From: Metellina segmentata
Lineage: Eukaryota > Arthropoda > Arachnida > Araneae > Tetragnathidae
DNA: 64,000 nt
NCBI GenBank assembly: GCA_947359465.1
Contig: OX375872.1
Coordinates: forward strand, 13,283,518 to 13,347,517
Reading direction: 5' to 3'
In this document: positions 1 through 11,859 of the stretch, piece by piece
How the letters are laid out: every line of letters begins with the position of its first letter
Numbering within the stretch: the first letter of the stretch is position 1
Position numbers and translations under genes: made by a program
The notes under the pieces: generated by a model
Databases searched by the model: none
Told to the model about the DNA's origin: nothing
What the model saw: only the letters and a program-made list of their open reading frames with translations

Positions 1-422
1 TTCTTCAAAATATATCCCAAATTCTTATTCTTTAAACTATACCAAGATGTTGTAAATATTTGGAATATTTTTTCTAGTTACAAGGATTTTCATTAGTAAT
101 GTCTACATTAACAAACATGTTTCCAAAACTTTAAACTCGCTTTCTGTAGAATTGTGCTTTTTCAATACGATGTTTTGTTCGAACAGTGATAACTCTACAA
201 TAAATGAATCTATTCTAATTATGTTTCTGTTATTATAATCAATAGAATACAATGGATTTTTTGAATCTCAGTAAGACTTGTTGGGTATGAAATTAATTGT
301 TAGTTGATTTTTTTTTCTCTGAAATTTTTTATATTTTAGACTTCTGTGGTGAAAACAACTGTACAAAATAACCTATTCTCTCTACTAAATTGTGATTGAT
401 AGTCAAAACATAAATAATAACA
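1..422. other. No recognised feature
   Basis: AT-rich sequence with no convincing open frame, RNA gene or repeat that I can relate to the rest of the window. Confidence 0.5.
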
Positions 423-763
423 TCAATATATATGTTTAACAAGGATGTGTGTATATTCTCTATACAAATCCACACCGTTTGACCAATCGACACCCAATTT
501 GATACACTGATACTTTAGAACACTGCAGAAAACGTAGGCTATTTCTTTCCTGTCTTCAGACCAATCTGTCGCCATGAAAATAGGAACACAGGTACTCCTA
601 AAGTGCTCCTCAAAGCCCCAATTTTAAAATCTAAAGTTTGCTTTTCTGCAGTAAATGGACATAGACTAGGAAACACATTCTACAGGGTTAGTTTATTTGA
701 GTTAACATAGGGAAATGTCGCGATCATAATTTAAAACCGAGCAACGTCGGGTTATTCAGCTAG
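423..763 (+). mobile_element. Complete short non-autonomous Helitron
   Basis: Begins TC after an A (TCAATATATATG) and ends CTAG before a T, as expected for Helitron insertion between A and T. Seven bases before CTAG lies a hairpin, ACCGA-gcaacg-TCGGGT. The interior (about 460-690) matches, in the opposite orientation, sequence at 45830-46035 and 62398-62600, where similar ends are found. At 341 bp it has no room for a Rep/helicase gene, so it must depend on an autonomous relative. Boundaries rest on the terminal rules and on comparison of copies; no empty site was available for this copy. Confidence 0.8.
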
Positions 764-1428
764 TTAATAATAATATCCAACAGGAATTGTGTCTTTTTGA
801 ACAAATTATAAATTGATATATCACTGTTAAACTAAACATGCTATATATCTGATATTACATCTAAATTATATTATCAATACTTTGCTTAATATGAATCTTC
901 TGGATGAAATGTTGCTCTTGATTTGGAAAAAACTGGATTTTTATAGTCAAAATTAAAAAAAGTTTTAGCTTATACGTACACCTTAAATTAAAAGGAAATC
1001 ATGGACTTAACAGCAACAGATATATTATGTTTCACTCCTACAACCTCGATCACTTCTCATCTGAATACACACACACACACACACACATATATCGTAATTA
1101 ATCGAATATTTAATTTCACTAAGCAACTTTCCATTTCGCTCCATGATTGCCAACAGAAACAAGCGACCTTGTGCAGCCTTTTCTTCAAACATTTTTTTCA
1201 TCTCAAGAAATATTATTTCTGAAGAGGTTAAAAAAATTTGCCACATTCTCGACAGATGGTGAGTTGAATCATGGCTTAATAGGTTGGTGAGCCGAGACGA
1301 CCTAGTTACGGTAAGATATATGACTATATACACCCTCAATACCTTACACCTTCTAGTCTTTAACTGTTTTATGGGAGATTTAAAGTTTACTGGATCATAA
1401 TCATTTTTAACCAAACCTCCATGTTGTT
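764..1428. other. No gene; one AC microsatellite
   Basis: Apart from an (AC)n run at about 1066-1088, I see no structure. The overlapping short open frames on both strands here are AT-rich and look like chance. Confidence 0.5.
1066..1088. repeat. (AC)n microsatellite
   Basis: An uninterrupted alternation of A and C of about 11 units ending in acacatatat. Confidence 0.9.
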
Positions 1429-2200
1429 TCGACGAGATATCTCGTCCATCAAGATCTGACCAATTTTGCTAATGGTGAGATATTTCACCATCAAAATATT
1501 GTCGAGATTTTTTAGACGAGATCAAGATATGGTCAATTTTGTTTTCAAATGACGAGACATTTCGTCCAACCACCTCTGGTCATTTTTGTTTTCTATGACG
1601 AATTTTACGAGATATCTCGTCGAGATTTATATTTACGAGATATCTCGTCGAGATTTATATTTACGAGATATCTCGTAGAGATTTATATTTACGAGATATC
1701 TCGTCGAGATTTATATTTACGAGATATCTCGTAGAGATTTATATTTTCGAGATATTTCGTCCATCAAGATATGGTCGCTTTATTTTCTAATGGCAAGATA
1801 TATCATCCATCAAGATGTGGTTAGTTTTCTTCTTTTGGCGAGATATCTTGGCCATCAAGATCTGGTCAGTTTTGATAACGACGAGAAACCTCGTCGAGAC
1901 AACCTCCTGGAGTGTTGATCTCACGTGGGTTGCAAATAATTTGTGAATGGCCTAGTGAACCCTCCTAGTGGTTGTCTAAAAAGGTGTCGCATAAGCAAAA
2001 CTGACCAAATCTTGATGGACCAAATATTTCTTCATCATAAGAAAACATGCTTGATCGCGTCATCATAAATTGAAAATCAAGGTATTGACAATTCTTTGAT
2101 AATGACTAAATCAAGATCTGGTCAGTTTTCGTCTAATGACGAGATATCTCGTCCATCAAAAGGTCAGATTTTTCTAATTGGGCGATACCTCATTAAGACA
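1429..2200. repeat. Palindromic GAGATATCTC satellite region
   Basis: The 14-base perfect palindrome ACGAGATATCTCGT and one-base variants recur throughout. They alternate with CATCAAGATCTGGTCAGTTTT-like text and its reverse complement. The loose unit of about 46 bp is [palindrome]-CATCAAGATCTGGTCA-spacer. Because the core is self-complementary and the spacer occurs in both orientations, long stretches could fold into hairpins. Relatives of the same module occur near 3580-3640, 37970-38120 and 63001-63200. Confidence 0.85.
1607..1750. repeat. 28-bp tandem array with alternating variants
   Basis: Units start at 1607, 1635, 1663, 1691 and 1719, exactly 28 bp apart, each made of the 14-base palindrome plus CGAGATTTATATTT or AGAGATTTATATTT. 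The variant base after the palindrome runs C, C, A, C, A, which suggests a 56-bp higher-order unit. A degenerate sixth unit starts near 1747. The 61-residue open frame covering it is the translated repeat and should not be read as a gene. Confidence 0.95.
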
Positions 2201-2284
2201 ACCACCAGAGGAGTTAAGAAAAAAGACTGAGACGTTATAGTTGCTTTCCAGGTAATATATGATCTTGGAGCCACGTTAAATACA

Positions 2285-2640
2285 AACACTTGTCTTAATA
2301 TGTAATATTCAACCGTGTTAGAAAAATAAACCTTTTAATTTACGGGGTCGCTGTAGACCAGTTGGATTAGTAATGGGAAGGTTGCGAGTTCGAAATTTGG
2401 TCCAGCCAAAGATCGTTGTGTGCACGGGGGTTGGTGCACTATAAATCTGTCGTGGCCTCAATGTCATCACGTTGGCGTGGTGAACAAGTTAGGAGAGTGC
2501 CAGTCATATGTTGATCTCGTCATCTGACATTGGTTGAAATTCACGCAGTCCTTGGATTTTCCCCTTAAGTATCGATCTCAAACCGTCGCCAATAGCTCGT
2601 TGTGTTCTCCAGTGCGACGTTAATTTACTACCTTTAAATT
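2285..2640 (+). mobile_element. tRNA-derived SINE with shared upstream flank
   Basis: The SINE proper starts near 2340 with a tRNA-like head (A-box-like text at about 2350, B-box GCGAGTTCGAAAT at about 2385). The body follows, with landmarks that recur in all copies: AAATCTGTCGTGGCC, TCATCTGAC and the terminal AGTGCGACGTTAAT. The 55 bp upstream (TGTCTTAATATGTAATA through CCTTTTAATTTA) also match the sequence before the SINE at 31318. The two loci therefore share more than the SINE itself. Confidence 0.8.
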
Positions 2641-2886
2641 TTTCTCTATCCTTTTTAAAAATGAAGCAAATATTTTAAAATTAAATTCGGAAAAATGGGA
2701 TATTTCTATTGAGTTGGTTTGGAGTTTTATGGTTCACTTAGGAAGTTGCACCAAACGATTAAAACAAATGGATACACACACAGGGAAAGCTTTTACAGAT
2801 ACAGAAGAGAGATAAATTAACCGTGGCCATCTACAACTCACAGGTTGCTAACACAGTTGACAAACGCACTGGGTAAGATGATCGGT

Positions 2887-3196
2887 CATTTATTTTGGGT
2901 ATTTAAAATACCGCCGCTCTGGAGAAAAACAACGGGCTAACGGTCCTTGATCAATCCAGAAGGGAAACAACCGAAGACAACACCACGAAATTTTGAACAT
3001 AACGACGTCAGATAACGAAGCTACACCTGAGCTGGTATCCCACTCTCAAAGCTTCCACAACTTGCCAAAGTGAGGACATTTGCGACCACGACGGATCTAA
3101 CGTACACAAGTTCTTTGTACACGATGATCTTTGAAGGATTCGGTTGCAAATCCATTACTCTTCCAACCGGGCTACCGCAAGCCCATTTATTTTGGG
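2887..3196 (-). mobile_element. SINE with 13-bp target-site duplication
   Basis: The body runs on the minus strand from about 2900 to 3183: reverse-complement 3' end at 2900-2950, head with B box near 3150, and ACCGGGCTACCG at the 5' end. It is flanked by identical CATTTATTTTGGG at 2887-2899 and 3184-3196. The duplication supports LINE-type retrotransposition. Just left (about 2772-2870) is a decayed piece resembling the other SINE type at 50513-50722. Confidence 0.88.
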
Positions 3197-3921
3197 ATAG
3201 ATGAAATTAATATCGGAAAACAGGAGACGACATTCAGATAAATGTGCTTGCAACATTAGGAAAATAAATGACGTGTTGACACCAGAAAAAACTAAAAAAA
3301 ATAATAATAAAGGTGACATAGTAATTAATAGAGATAGGACTTTAATGTCTAGAAAATTTCCTATGGCAAATAATTTTTGACACAAAACCTACACAAAATG
3401 CTCTAAGCAACAACAGAGATATCCTAACAATCACCATACTTGCTTTTCGTAAAAGCAATGGGTTATTAACCCCCTGGTAGTAGTATCTCGTCACTAGAAA
3501 AAAACTAACTTTATTAATAATATGTCGCAACGAAAAAACTTATCTTGATCGTGACGTCATCAAACAATCGGGAACTGACAAGATATCTCGTGGGAAGCAA
3601 AATTGATCAGATGTTCATGGACGAGATATCACGTTCAAATAGAGAGGATCAAACAAAAAGAGAATAAGCTTAAAATGGCAGAATGACTAAGAAATAAAAC
3701 ATTCTTATGCGCAATTAGGTCTAGTATTTTGATTTCCTATAAATTGCTAGAAATTCATATCAAATAAAAATGCATTTATCACTCAAAAGACTACAAAAAT
3801 TCTTTTAAAACAGAATAATTTTTTAAAAATTATCGGTTTCGTAAAACTTTTATGTTGTAAAAAGTGATACGTGAAACAACAAAAACCTAAATACCCTTCG
3901 CAGAGACAACAAAAATACTTA
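3197..3921. other. Mostly unassigned; GAGATATCTC module at 3578-3640
   Basis: AT-rich sequence with short chance frames. At about 3578-3640 there is one isolated unit of the palindromic module: aagatatctcgt, then a spacer resembling AAAATTGATCAGAT, then gacgagatatcacgt. Nothing else stands out. Confidence 0.55.
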
Positions 3922-6083
3922 CTCTCAAACTACAGCTTTAATTGCTGTTTTTCTGCTTGACACAAAGCAGGCTCTGTAAAAGAGAACAATAAAACTAATT
4001 AAAGTTTAATTTTACTAGCAAAATATTTAACTAAATAATTTTAGCATTGTATTTGTATTCCACTAGTCACAAATTGCTGAACTGAACAATTTTCATCAGG
4101 GAATGCTTTACCATGGGAGATGTTATTTCTAACATAGGGAGTAGAAATTACGTCAGATTATTTAACTCTCCTAAAAATTTCACGCAGTGAAAATTTTTTC
4201 CTTACTTTAGAAATGGTGGTTGAAATGGAAAAATTGCTAAAATTACCGAAACAATTCTAGGAAATGTCTAAAAACCATCCATGTCCTAAGACAGTACAAA
4301 ATTATAATAATAACAATCGAAAAATTTGATTTAAGTAAAGGTTTTTATAAGAAGAGATGCAGGAATCAACAAAATTATAAATACCCCTACACACACTTAC
4401 TCTCAAAAATACAATTTAGCTTGATACAGTTTCTCAGTGAAATTTAAAAATATTTATTTTGTGTTACTAAATATAGGCTCTAGAGAAAAAAAAAAGAACA
4501 AATGCCACTTTACATTGACAAACAGCTCCGAGTCAGATTGAAAGTTTGAATTTTACTAACAAACTCTGAATTTCAATATATTTTGTTTGACATGGTGAAC
4601 TGGAAAATGTTTCAGATCTGTCTAGAATTACAAAACAGAAAACTATCAGGTTTTCAAAAGATTGAATTTTTTACTGTTAAACAGTAAATATTTATATATT
4701 CAAAGTTTCTTTTCACTTTGATGGCTACGTCAAGAACTACGTCACTTCTGTTAATAAAATCAGAAGAAAGCGTATAACATTAAGGAGCAAAAATTGTACA
4801 CGACTGAAGGGAAATAACAAACAATATGTTGACATAACTTTTTTGCGGTCTTTCCTAAATAATTGATTAGGTTGCGCCTTAAGTAATAACATTTAAATAG
4901 AATCTCCCTTAGTATATTAGATTTTTAGATTTTTATTTTACATCTAAAAACCCTACAGTTATTAAAACAAGTTTTGTTTTTTTATCCAAAGCACTTTGAA
5001 AACGAACTTATTTACTATTAACTAAATTTCAGACAATCAAACTTATAGTATTTCCATGTTTCGTTAGAAAGTTATCAAATAAGATTTAGTTTTCTGATCG
5101 ATTATATAAAATACTGAACAGATTTCGAATTTAAAATTGAAGTGTTTTTTAATGTATCATATAAAATCATATTTTGAGACATATTTTCATATTTATATAA
5201 ACTTTACAACAGTTATAAAAACTACACCTTAGTTAATGATAAACACAAATAAAAAAATTATTTTTGACTACTTTATTTTATCCAATTTTTATTTTACAAC
5301 AAAAACGAAGTTATAACAAGATTTATAGGAAAAGCATATTATAACTTTATTTTTGTTGAAGCTAATCAGTTTAAATAGAAATTAACGGTTGTACGATTCC
5401 TTAAACACAAATTTTAGCAGATTTCTAAATAAAAAAAAATCATTCTAAAACTAGAAGAAGGATAAAAAATCAATACATATGAGAAAGCGAATAAAATCGA
5501 AATCATCCTAAAGTACGTCTTATCTGGTGACCAAATACTTTTCGTTTACTAATCCTCAGGTTTTATACTGTCCATTATCTCTTTGAATCAATAAGAAAGT
5601 TTTGTTTATAAACTTAATTTTTCGATGAAAGAAAATCGCTCATCTTTTTCTACTATTTCCATCTTTTCAATCAATTCCAATTAACCTGTATAATAAGATC
5701 TTAAACATAATTTTCGTCAATGCGCTATTATCCAGATTAAGGAACTATGCAATCAAATGTTTCGAATGAATTATAAACAAAGCAATATCCGCATTCACGA
5801 AATAATTCATTTTGGTAATAAGAATTGCAAACTTAAAGTGTAACTGTAATATTGTCAACATTTGCTATATAACAAAAACTAACACAAATGTTTCTTAAGA
5901 TTTATCTTATAAAAAAATGAAAATTGAAATTGGTGCCTACGTGGTAATCAATTCTATTTTGCCAATAAAAATCAATAAATAACTAAACAGGTAGGCTCAA
6001 TATTGCTAATACTGTACCAGTTTAGTGGCCAGAATTTAAAAAGCTCCGGACCAAAAATACTATTAACATTTGTTATCTAGACA
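3922..6083. repeat. Duplicated 2.2-kb AT-rich block, copy A1
   Basis: From CTCAAACTACAG to TTATCTAGACAAA this block aligns along its whole length with 15190-17400. There are scattered substitutions and small indels: for example, A2 has about 35 extra bases after TTTACCATGG. Internally, two stretches of about 470 bp (near 3922 and 4398) share the motifs CTTACTCTCAAA, GGCTCT and TTTGAATTTTACTA, so the block is itself partly a tandem repeat. I see no coding frame and no clear terminal repeats. Confidence 0.85.
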
Positions 6084-6571
6084 AACAAAGAACGCGATTA
6101 AAATTTTTTTTTCTTCCCTTATCAAAATATTCAAGCTAAAAGAAATTATCCCCACACATAGGAAACAGTTGCATTTTGTTAATGAATAATAATTAACCAA
6201 ACCTATATATATATATATAACACAATTTCTTCTATTTCAAGGCTTTTACCCATTTATTTGTTTTTAATTAGAAGAAGGTATAGGAATAGATAGAGAGACT
6301 ACTTCCAGTAGATTTGTTATTTAATGAAACGAACTATGCAAATATATTTTTCTACACATTACTCTGATTAAAGCTATAAAATTGATAACGATTCCCATAC
6401 ATAAAAAATTTAGGTATTTTATTAAAAAAGTGTACTAAACATCAAACCAATTTCACAATACTTGTATTATAAGCCTTATTCCTCAATTTCCTTGCTTTAA
6501 ATTAAAACAACTACAGGAAAGGAAGAGTCCCTATTAGCTCTCTTAATACTGTAATCTCATATTTTTCTGTT
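6084..6571. other. No recognised feature
   Basis: AT-rich, with a short TA run near 6207-6220 and otherwise nothing supported. Confidence 0.5.
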
Positions 6572-6690
6572 GTCATCTGACAATGGTACAAAATTACGTA
6601 TCGGAACTTTCCCTTAAGGGATTAATCCCGAATGGTCGTCAATAGCCCGTTGTGTTACTCTAGTACCACGTTAATAAAAAATTACCAACT
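6572..6690 (+). mobile_element. SINE 3' fragment
   Basis: Only the 3' half is present: TCATCTGACAATGGTAC, CTTTCCCTTAAGGGATT, ATAGCCCGTTGTGTT and a tail AAATTACCAACTACC. The CCCTTAAGGG form and the AATTACCAA tail match the subfamily at 26015-26350 better than the AATACCTACC-tailed copies. Confidence 0.75.
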
Positions 6691-6709
6691 ACCTCATATT
6701 TTTCTCAAC

Positions 6710-7990
6710 ATTAAACATTATCCTCATAAAAATCAAAACAACATGTTTCAAAAATTAAAATAATACCAACACATAAAAGTTCTGCATCTTATTAATAAAC
6801 AATCGAAACGATTTTTCAATTTTTCTCCTATTGCTAATCTCTGTGTTGAAACAAGTTGCAAAATAACAAATATTTCTCCAATATTATCCTTATTAAAACA
6901 GTCAAATTCAAAACAAAAACCCACGTACATCGATACACATGCATTTTATTAATAAACCGAATCTATTGCCCAATTCTTTGAATAAGCATCTACTATCTTA
7001 TTAAACTGCACAATAACACATTTTCTCGATATTAACTTTATTAAAACAATCAAATTCAAAACAACAAACCACACATACGATAATCAAATATTTTATTAGT
7101 AAAAACTTTATTCCTTCTATTGCCAAACTGCACAAACAAAAATGCTTGCATCGATACCCTTATCAAACAGATACATTCAAACAACCTAAACGACGATACT
7201 CATGCATTCCATTAATAAATCAACCCGGATATCTCAATTCATTTTATCGCCATCTATCTTGCTAAACGGCACAACCACAAATTTTTCACACCACTTCCCT
7301 TATCAAAACTGACAAATTCAAACAACACCAACACGCATGCATTCTGTTAATAAACTGACCGGGAGAGCTCCATTCCTTCTATCACCATCTGCTATCCTAC
7401 TAAACTGCACAATCACAAATTTTCCCCGTCACTTCCCTTATCAAAATTGACAAATTCAAAACAACACCAACACTCATGCATTCTATTAATAAACTGACCC
7501 GGAGAGCTCCATTCCTTCTATCACCATCTGCTATCCTACTAAACTGTACAATCACAAATTTTCCCCATCACTTCCCTTATCAAAACTGACAAATTCAAAA
7601 CAACACCAACACTCATGCATTCTATTAATAAACTGACCCGAAGAACTCAATTCCTTCTATCACCATCGGCTGTCCTACTAAACTGCACAATCACAAACTT
7701 TTTACATCATTACCCTTTTCAAAACAGGCAAATTCAAAACAAAACCCACGCACGACACATGCATGCAATCTATTAATAAACAACCGAACTGATTGCTCAA
7801 TCCCTCCAATTGTTATATGCCCAAACGAGCTGCCGCGAATCGCGCATTTTTCCAACTTTTCGCTCATCAAAAAATTCAAAATAACCCCCACACAGCGACA
7901 CTCGTTCAGTTTATTATTACTAAAGGATAATAGACAAGGCAAACCGATTGCCAAGCCCGCTATCGACTGATGCGAGAATTTGTTTTCAAA
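6710..7990. repeat. ~138-bp tandem satellite
   Basis: About nine copies of a unit containing CATTCTATTAATAAACTGAC, TCACCATCTGCTATCC, AAACTGCACAATCACAAA, CTTCCCTTATCAAAA and CAAATTCAAAACAA. The best-preserved copies start at about 7338, 7478 and 7617, spaced 139-140 bp; outer copies (from about 6750 and to about 7990) are more diverged. The minus-strand open frames here are read-through of the repeat. Confidence 0.9.
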
Positions 7991-8700
7991 ATCCGAACCA
8001 CCACACAAAGCGGAGCACATAAACAAGCGCCGCCCCTTCTCCCGCCATGTCTCCAGGGATAAAGAGCGAGATCAGGAGCTTCCCTTTTTCACAACCACCC
8101 CCCTCAAATCTGTCCTCGCAGCGATTAAGTAGCTCGACTGGAAAGATACAAACCTAGGACTTGGAGAGCTTTTCCGTCGTTTAGTTCTCGATCAACTGCC
8201 CTGATTTCATTTGCCCTGTGGAAGAGACCTCATCACCGCGTTACTATGACAACCAGACAAACGGTATCCATCCGTCACGTGGCGAATGAGGGATTTGTAT
8301 TGGTACATAGTTTGAGAAAGCGCGGGAAACGGGGAAAATGAGGGGCTTCGTGTTTCGCATCGGTCTTGGAGAAATGGTTTTTGATTGAGCGTTTCTGCAA
8401 CGACTCCATTTTGGAAGCTCACACGTATGGACTTCGTAATTGTTCCGACACAGGGATGGTCGATTGGGTTTTGTTTCTGTATTTGGTCAAGCTGCGCCGA
8501 ACACAAAATGCAAAGTAATGTTTGGTTGGTTTGGGTTAATGGCGCATAAGAACATATTTGGCCTTCGGCACGAGACAACGTTCATTAAATAGACATGGAA
8601 GCACAGGAAAGTTTTACTGGTATATAAGAGAGAACTACACGCAGACAAAGTAACAGGAACCTGTGCCACCTACAACTGGCAAGTGGCTTCCAAATAAGAC
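7780..8700. other. CpG-richer unique stretch, no proven gene
   Basis: Base composition shifts to clearly more GC and CpG than the surroundings (for example GCCGCGAATCGCGC near 7831), with GC-rich open frames of 60-123 codons on the minus strand at 8207-8669. None shows a recognisable domain, and the longest starts within low-complexity sequence. It could be a promoter or first-exon region of a host gene or a decayed element; I cannot tell which. A diverged tRNA-SINE-like motif (AACAGGAACCTGTGCCACC) lies at about 8650-8690. Confidence 0.35.
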
Positions 8701-8884
8701 ATATTTCTGTTTTTTATCAAGATATTCGCATCGGATTTGAATGGAGGGTTTTAAAGGAGCATTTAAACACTGACTTTTCGATCTTGTTAAGCCCCTTCAT
8801 TCCAGAAGTTTACTTTTGTGGAATATGCGAGCTAATAACATAAGAGGATAACTTTATCTAGCGGCCAAATGCGTCACTCTAACG

Positions 8885-9020
8885 AAACTGATAGACTGAA
8901 ACACTTGGTTAGAGGATTCTATTCTAAGGAAATGAAATCTCAAAAGATTCTACTCTAAGGAAAGGAGCAATAAAATGTTTCCAAAGATTCTACTGAATTT
9001 TTTTCAAACAACATTTCATT
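8885..9020. repeat. ~42-bp TTCTATTCTAAGG minisatellite, short array
   Basis: Degenerate units of the family GATTCTATTCTAAGGAAA also found at about 9480-9870, 14390-15176, 20208-21090, 35440-36330 and 45035-45515. Confidence 0.75.
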
Positions 9021-9479
9021 AATTAAATGCCAGATATATCTGCTTGTGACTAACAAAGGTTAAAACAAGATATTTCCACTAACCTAAGTAAACTGTGAGA
9101 AACGAAACGTCCAACGCCATCAGAACCAAAATAAACAAGAGGTAAAACTTTAGTTGAAATAAATTATCTTTGAGCAAGTGTCGTTTCCACTCGTTTTAAT
9201 TAAGTCCTTCCAGGCCTTGTGTCAAGGCGAGGAAGCACTAGTATCAATTGCTAGTGTATCGGATCAGTTAAAAATTGAAAAGGATTCTCCACGAGGATGG
9301 ATTTTGCAGTCTCGTCTATTTTTGCATCTTTAAAATCAATAAGATGAGAGAATTCTTAATAGAGTTTGTTGTTGTAAATGGTATTGAATGCGATTTCGGA
9401 TTGAATTCAATTGAACCCCACAAGATATACGAGTAGTGTAGTAATGGTTTTACCCCACAATACAATTAAGGACTAAATA
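9021..9479. other. No recognised feature
   Basis: Unremarkable sequence between two arrays of the same minisatellite. Confidence 0.5.
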
Positions 9480-9870
9480 CCTATTCGTCGAAATAATCCA
9501 TGGATTCATTCAACAAAGTTCGAAATATTCTATTGGAGCGAATCTCTTGGCTCATTGTGTAGAATAGAATCCTCTGGAAAGACTTGGTTGGTGTCTCCAT
9601 AAATTAGAATATTTTTGAATTCATCTTTCGAAAATAAATTCTACAGTTCTTTTCCTTATAATAGAATTTTTGGAAGGATCATATTGTGTGTGGTATTATT
9701 CTTAGAGTAGAATACACTGATAGGATGATATTGATCCTTTCCTTTGAATAGAATCTTTAGAAGGACTCTATTAATCATTATCCTTAGAATAGAATCCTCT
9801 GATAAGATGATATTCATTTTTCCATAGAATAGAATCCTTTGGAAAGATTCTACTTGTCAAGAAAATTAAA
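9480..9870. repeat. ~42-bp minisatellite, reverse orientation
   Basis: Units read CCTTAGAATAGAATCCTCTG followed by gaaagattctattnnt, the reverse complement of the orientation used at 14390-15176. Copies are diverged and vary in length by several bases. Confidence 0.8.
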
Positions 9871-10129
9871 ACTGGTTGAAAGACACGCTGGGAAGATCTA
9901 AGTTTACCAGGTAAAGTTATTTACCTGAACCCCCAAGGGGGTTAAAAGGCAAACTGAAAAGGTACTAGGTACTCATTAACTATTGTTAATCTTCAAGACT
10001 CGCCAATTTTTTTATCGGTATACATTACTTCTTTTTTAACTTAACTGAATTCTAAATCAATTTTTAAACAGGATCGTATCGGCGCAGTTCACAATTATTT
10101 TCACGTACAGGGAGATAATAAGATTGGAT

Positions 10130-11370
10130 CTTGAAGTAACAGGCCCGAAAATTTCCTGATCTTACAAAATATGCTCTGACGTTAGATTAATCTATGCAAT
10201 CAGAGTTTTGTTAAATCCATATGCAGGGAAAACTTAGTTAGGTATGAAAATAATTAATAGTATCTGAAAACGAGACAGCATCGTAGCGTTGCTAACTGGG
10301 GATGCCAAGATTCGATTGACAGCAAACAAAAATATTATGCTTAGATTCATGCAACCTTGCATGCCAACTCTATTCGCCGTTTTTGCAAAAAGGAAATTTA
10401 AATAAAATCATATTTGCCCCAGTTAAAAAAAAGCCATATCTGAAATTAGATTAATCTATGTAAATCAAAGTTTAGTTAAACATATAAGTAGGAAAAACAT
10501 AGTTAGGTATGAAGTAATCAAAAATATCTTAAACTCACAATAGTATAGATTAGCGTTCGCAACTCGGAATGCTAAGATTTGATAGACAACAAAAAATCTG
10601 ATACTTAAACTTTCCACAACCTTACTTATCAACTTCATTCTCGACCTTTTTTTTTTTTTTTTTTACGAAAGACAAGGTAAGCCAAGTAATTTTTAACGCA
10701 AGTTAAAAAGAAACCATCTTTGAAGTTAGATTAATCTACGTAAATCGAAGTTTTGTTAACTCTCTCCTCATAAGTAGAAAATACGTTGTTAAAGTTTTGT
10801 GTCAAACCTAAAGTTAGGAAAAACATAGTTACGCATGAAAATAATGAAATAATTTTTTCCCAAAGTTAAAAAAGAGGCATCTATGAAGTTAGAAGTTTTG
10901 TTGAATCTATAAGTTGAAGAAATGTTAGAGTTTAGTCAAACCTTTCAGCAGAAAATATCCTAGTATACATGAAAATAATTAAATAATTTTTACTCAAAGT
11001 TAAAATAGAGCCATCCTATGAATTAAGATTAATTTATATAAATTAAAGTTTTTTTTAACCTATGAGTTAATAAAAAGTTGTAGTTAAGTCAAACCTATGA
11101 GTTAAAAAAAGTTAGAGTTTTGTCAAACCTATGAGTTAAAAAGAGTTGGAGTTTTGTCAAACCTATAATTAGGAAAAACGTAGTTACGTATGAAAATATT
11201 CCAAAATAATAAATCGTATCGTAGCGTTGGTAGCCGTTAATTGCCGAGATTCGATCCGACAGCAAAAACAATTGATGCTTAGCTTGCACGTGCTCGTATT
11301 CTCCGTTGTTTCTTACCCGAAAACCAAACACAACACAAATAATATTTACCCCAAGTTGAAAAGGAGCCCA
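10130..11370. repeat. ~260-285-bp tandem repeat
   Basis: The unit contains TTAGATTAATCTATG, TTAGTTAGGTATGAA, a TAGCGTT...GCTAAGATTNGAT segment and a Cys/Arg-poor AT tail. Full units begin near 10180 and 10440, a third near 10725 is broken up, and the conserved TCGTAGCGTTG...CGAGATTCGAT segment returns at 11216-11262. Inside the third unit, 11040-11165 holds a ~39-bp sub-array (CAAACCTATGAGTTAAAA). A T-tract lies at about 10647-10665. Confidence 0.8.
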
Positions 11371-11859
11371 ACCCGAGCACCTGCTCCCGATCTTGCACTA
11401 AGGACGATCCTAACAGCGTGTGTAATCTGAACGGCAGTTTCAGCCAAAGGGGAGTCTATTGTTGAATGTACAAATCGTGTATGATCAACACCATTAAACA
11501 ATCGTAGAAACATGCAACTTGAGGCCGGAAGGACGGAGAATCTGAGGTCCCTGGGCGGCTTTTTGCGTCGAAAAATCAATAACTTAAAATAGAAACTGAC
11601 GTCTCACTTAGATTTACGTTAAAAAATTCCCGATTTTCCTTCCGGTTTTATCGATTATTAGCTATTTGGGAGATAGCTGTTGTTCTCGGTGGGGTCGGGT
11701 CAACAAAATCCACACGTGTAAGATCAACAAGTTGGAGCGGAGAGATCGATCTCTGACCCGGTTGCAGCCCGTCAAATATTTTTATCAGGTCCGCTGGGAG
11801 ATTCGCGGTTCCGGGTAAGTTTAGCCAGTCCGCCAGTCAGGTACGGTCATATATATATA
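11371..11859. other. CpG-richer segment, no gene assigned
   Basis: GC content rises between 11371 and 11850. A donor-like CCGGGTAAGTTT lies at about 11813-11824 and a TATATATATAA box-like run at 11851-11860, but the run belongs to the target flank of the next element. I can support no exon. Confidence 0.4.

Noticed and set aside
1607..1750. CRISPR array
   Set aside because: The 28-bp units are directly contiguous with no unique spacers, and the context is a eukaryotic genome.
8207..8578. 123-codon minus-strand frame as a protein gene
   Set aside because: CpG-richer sequence with few stop codons by chance; no recognisable motif, no splice context and no conserved start.
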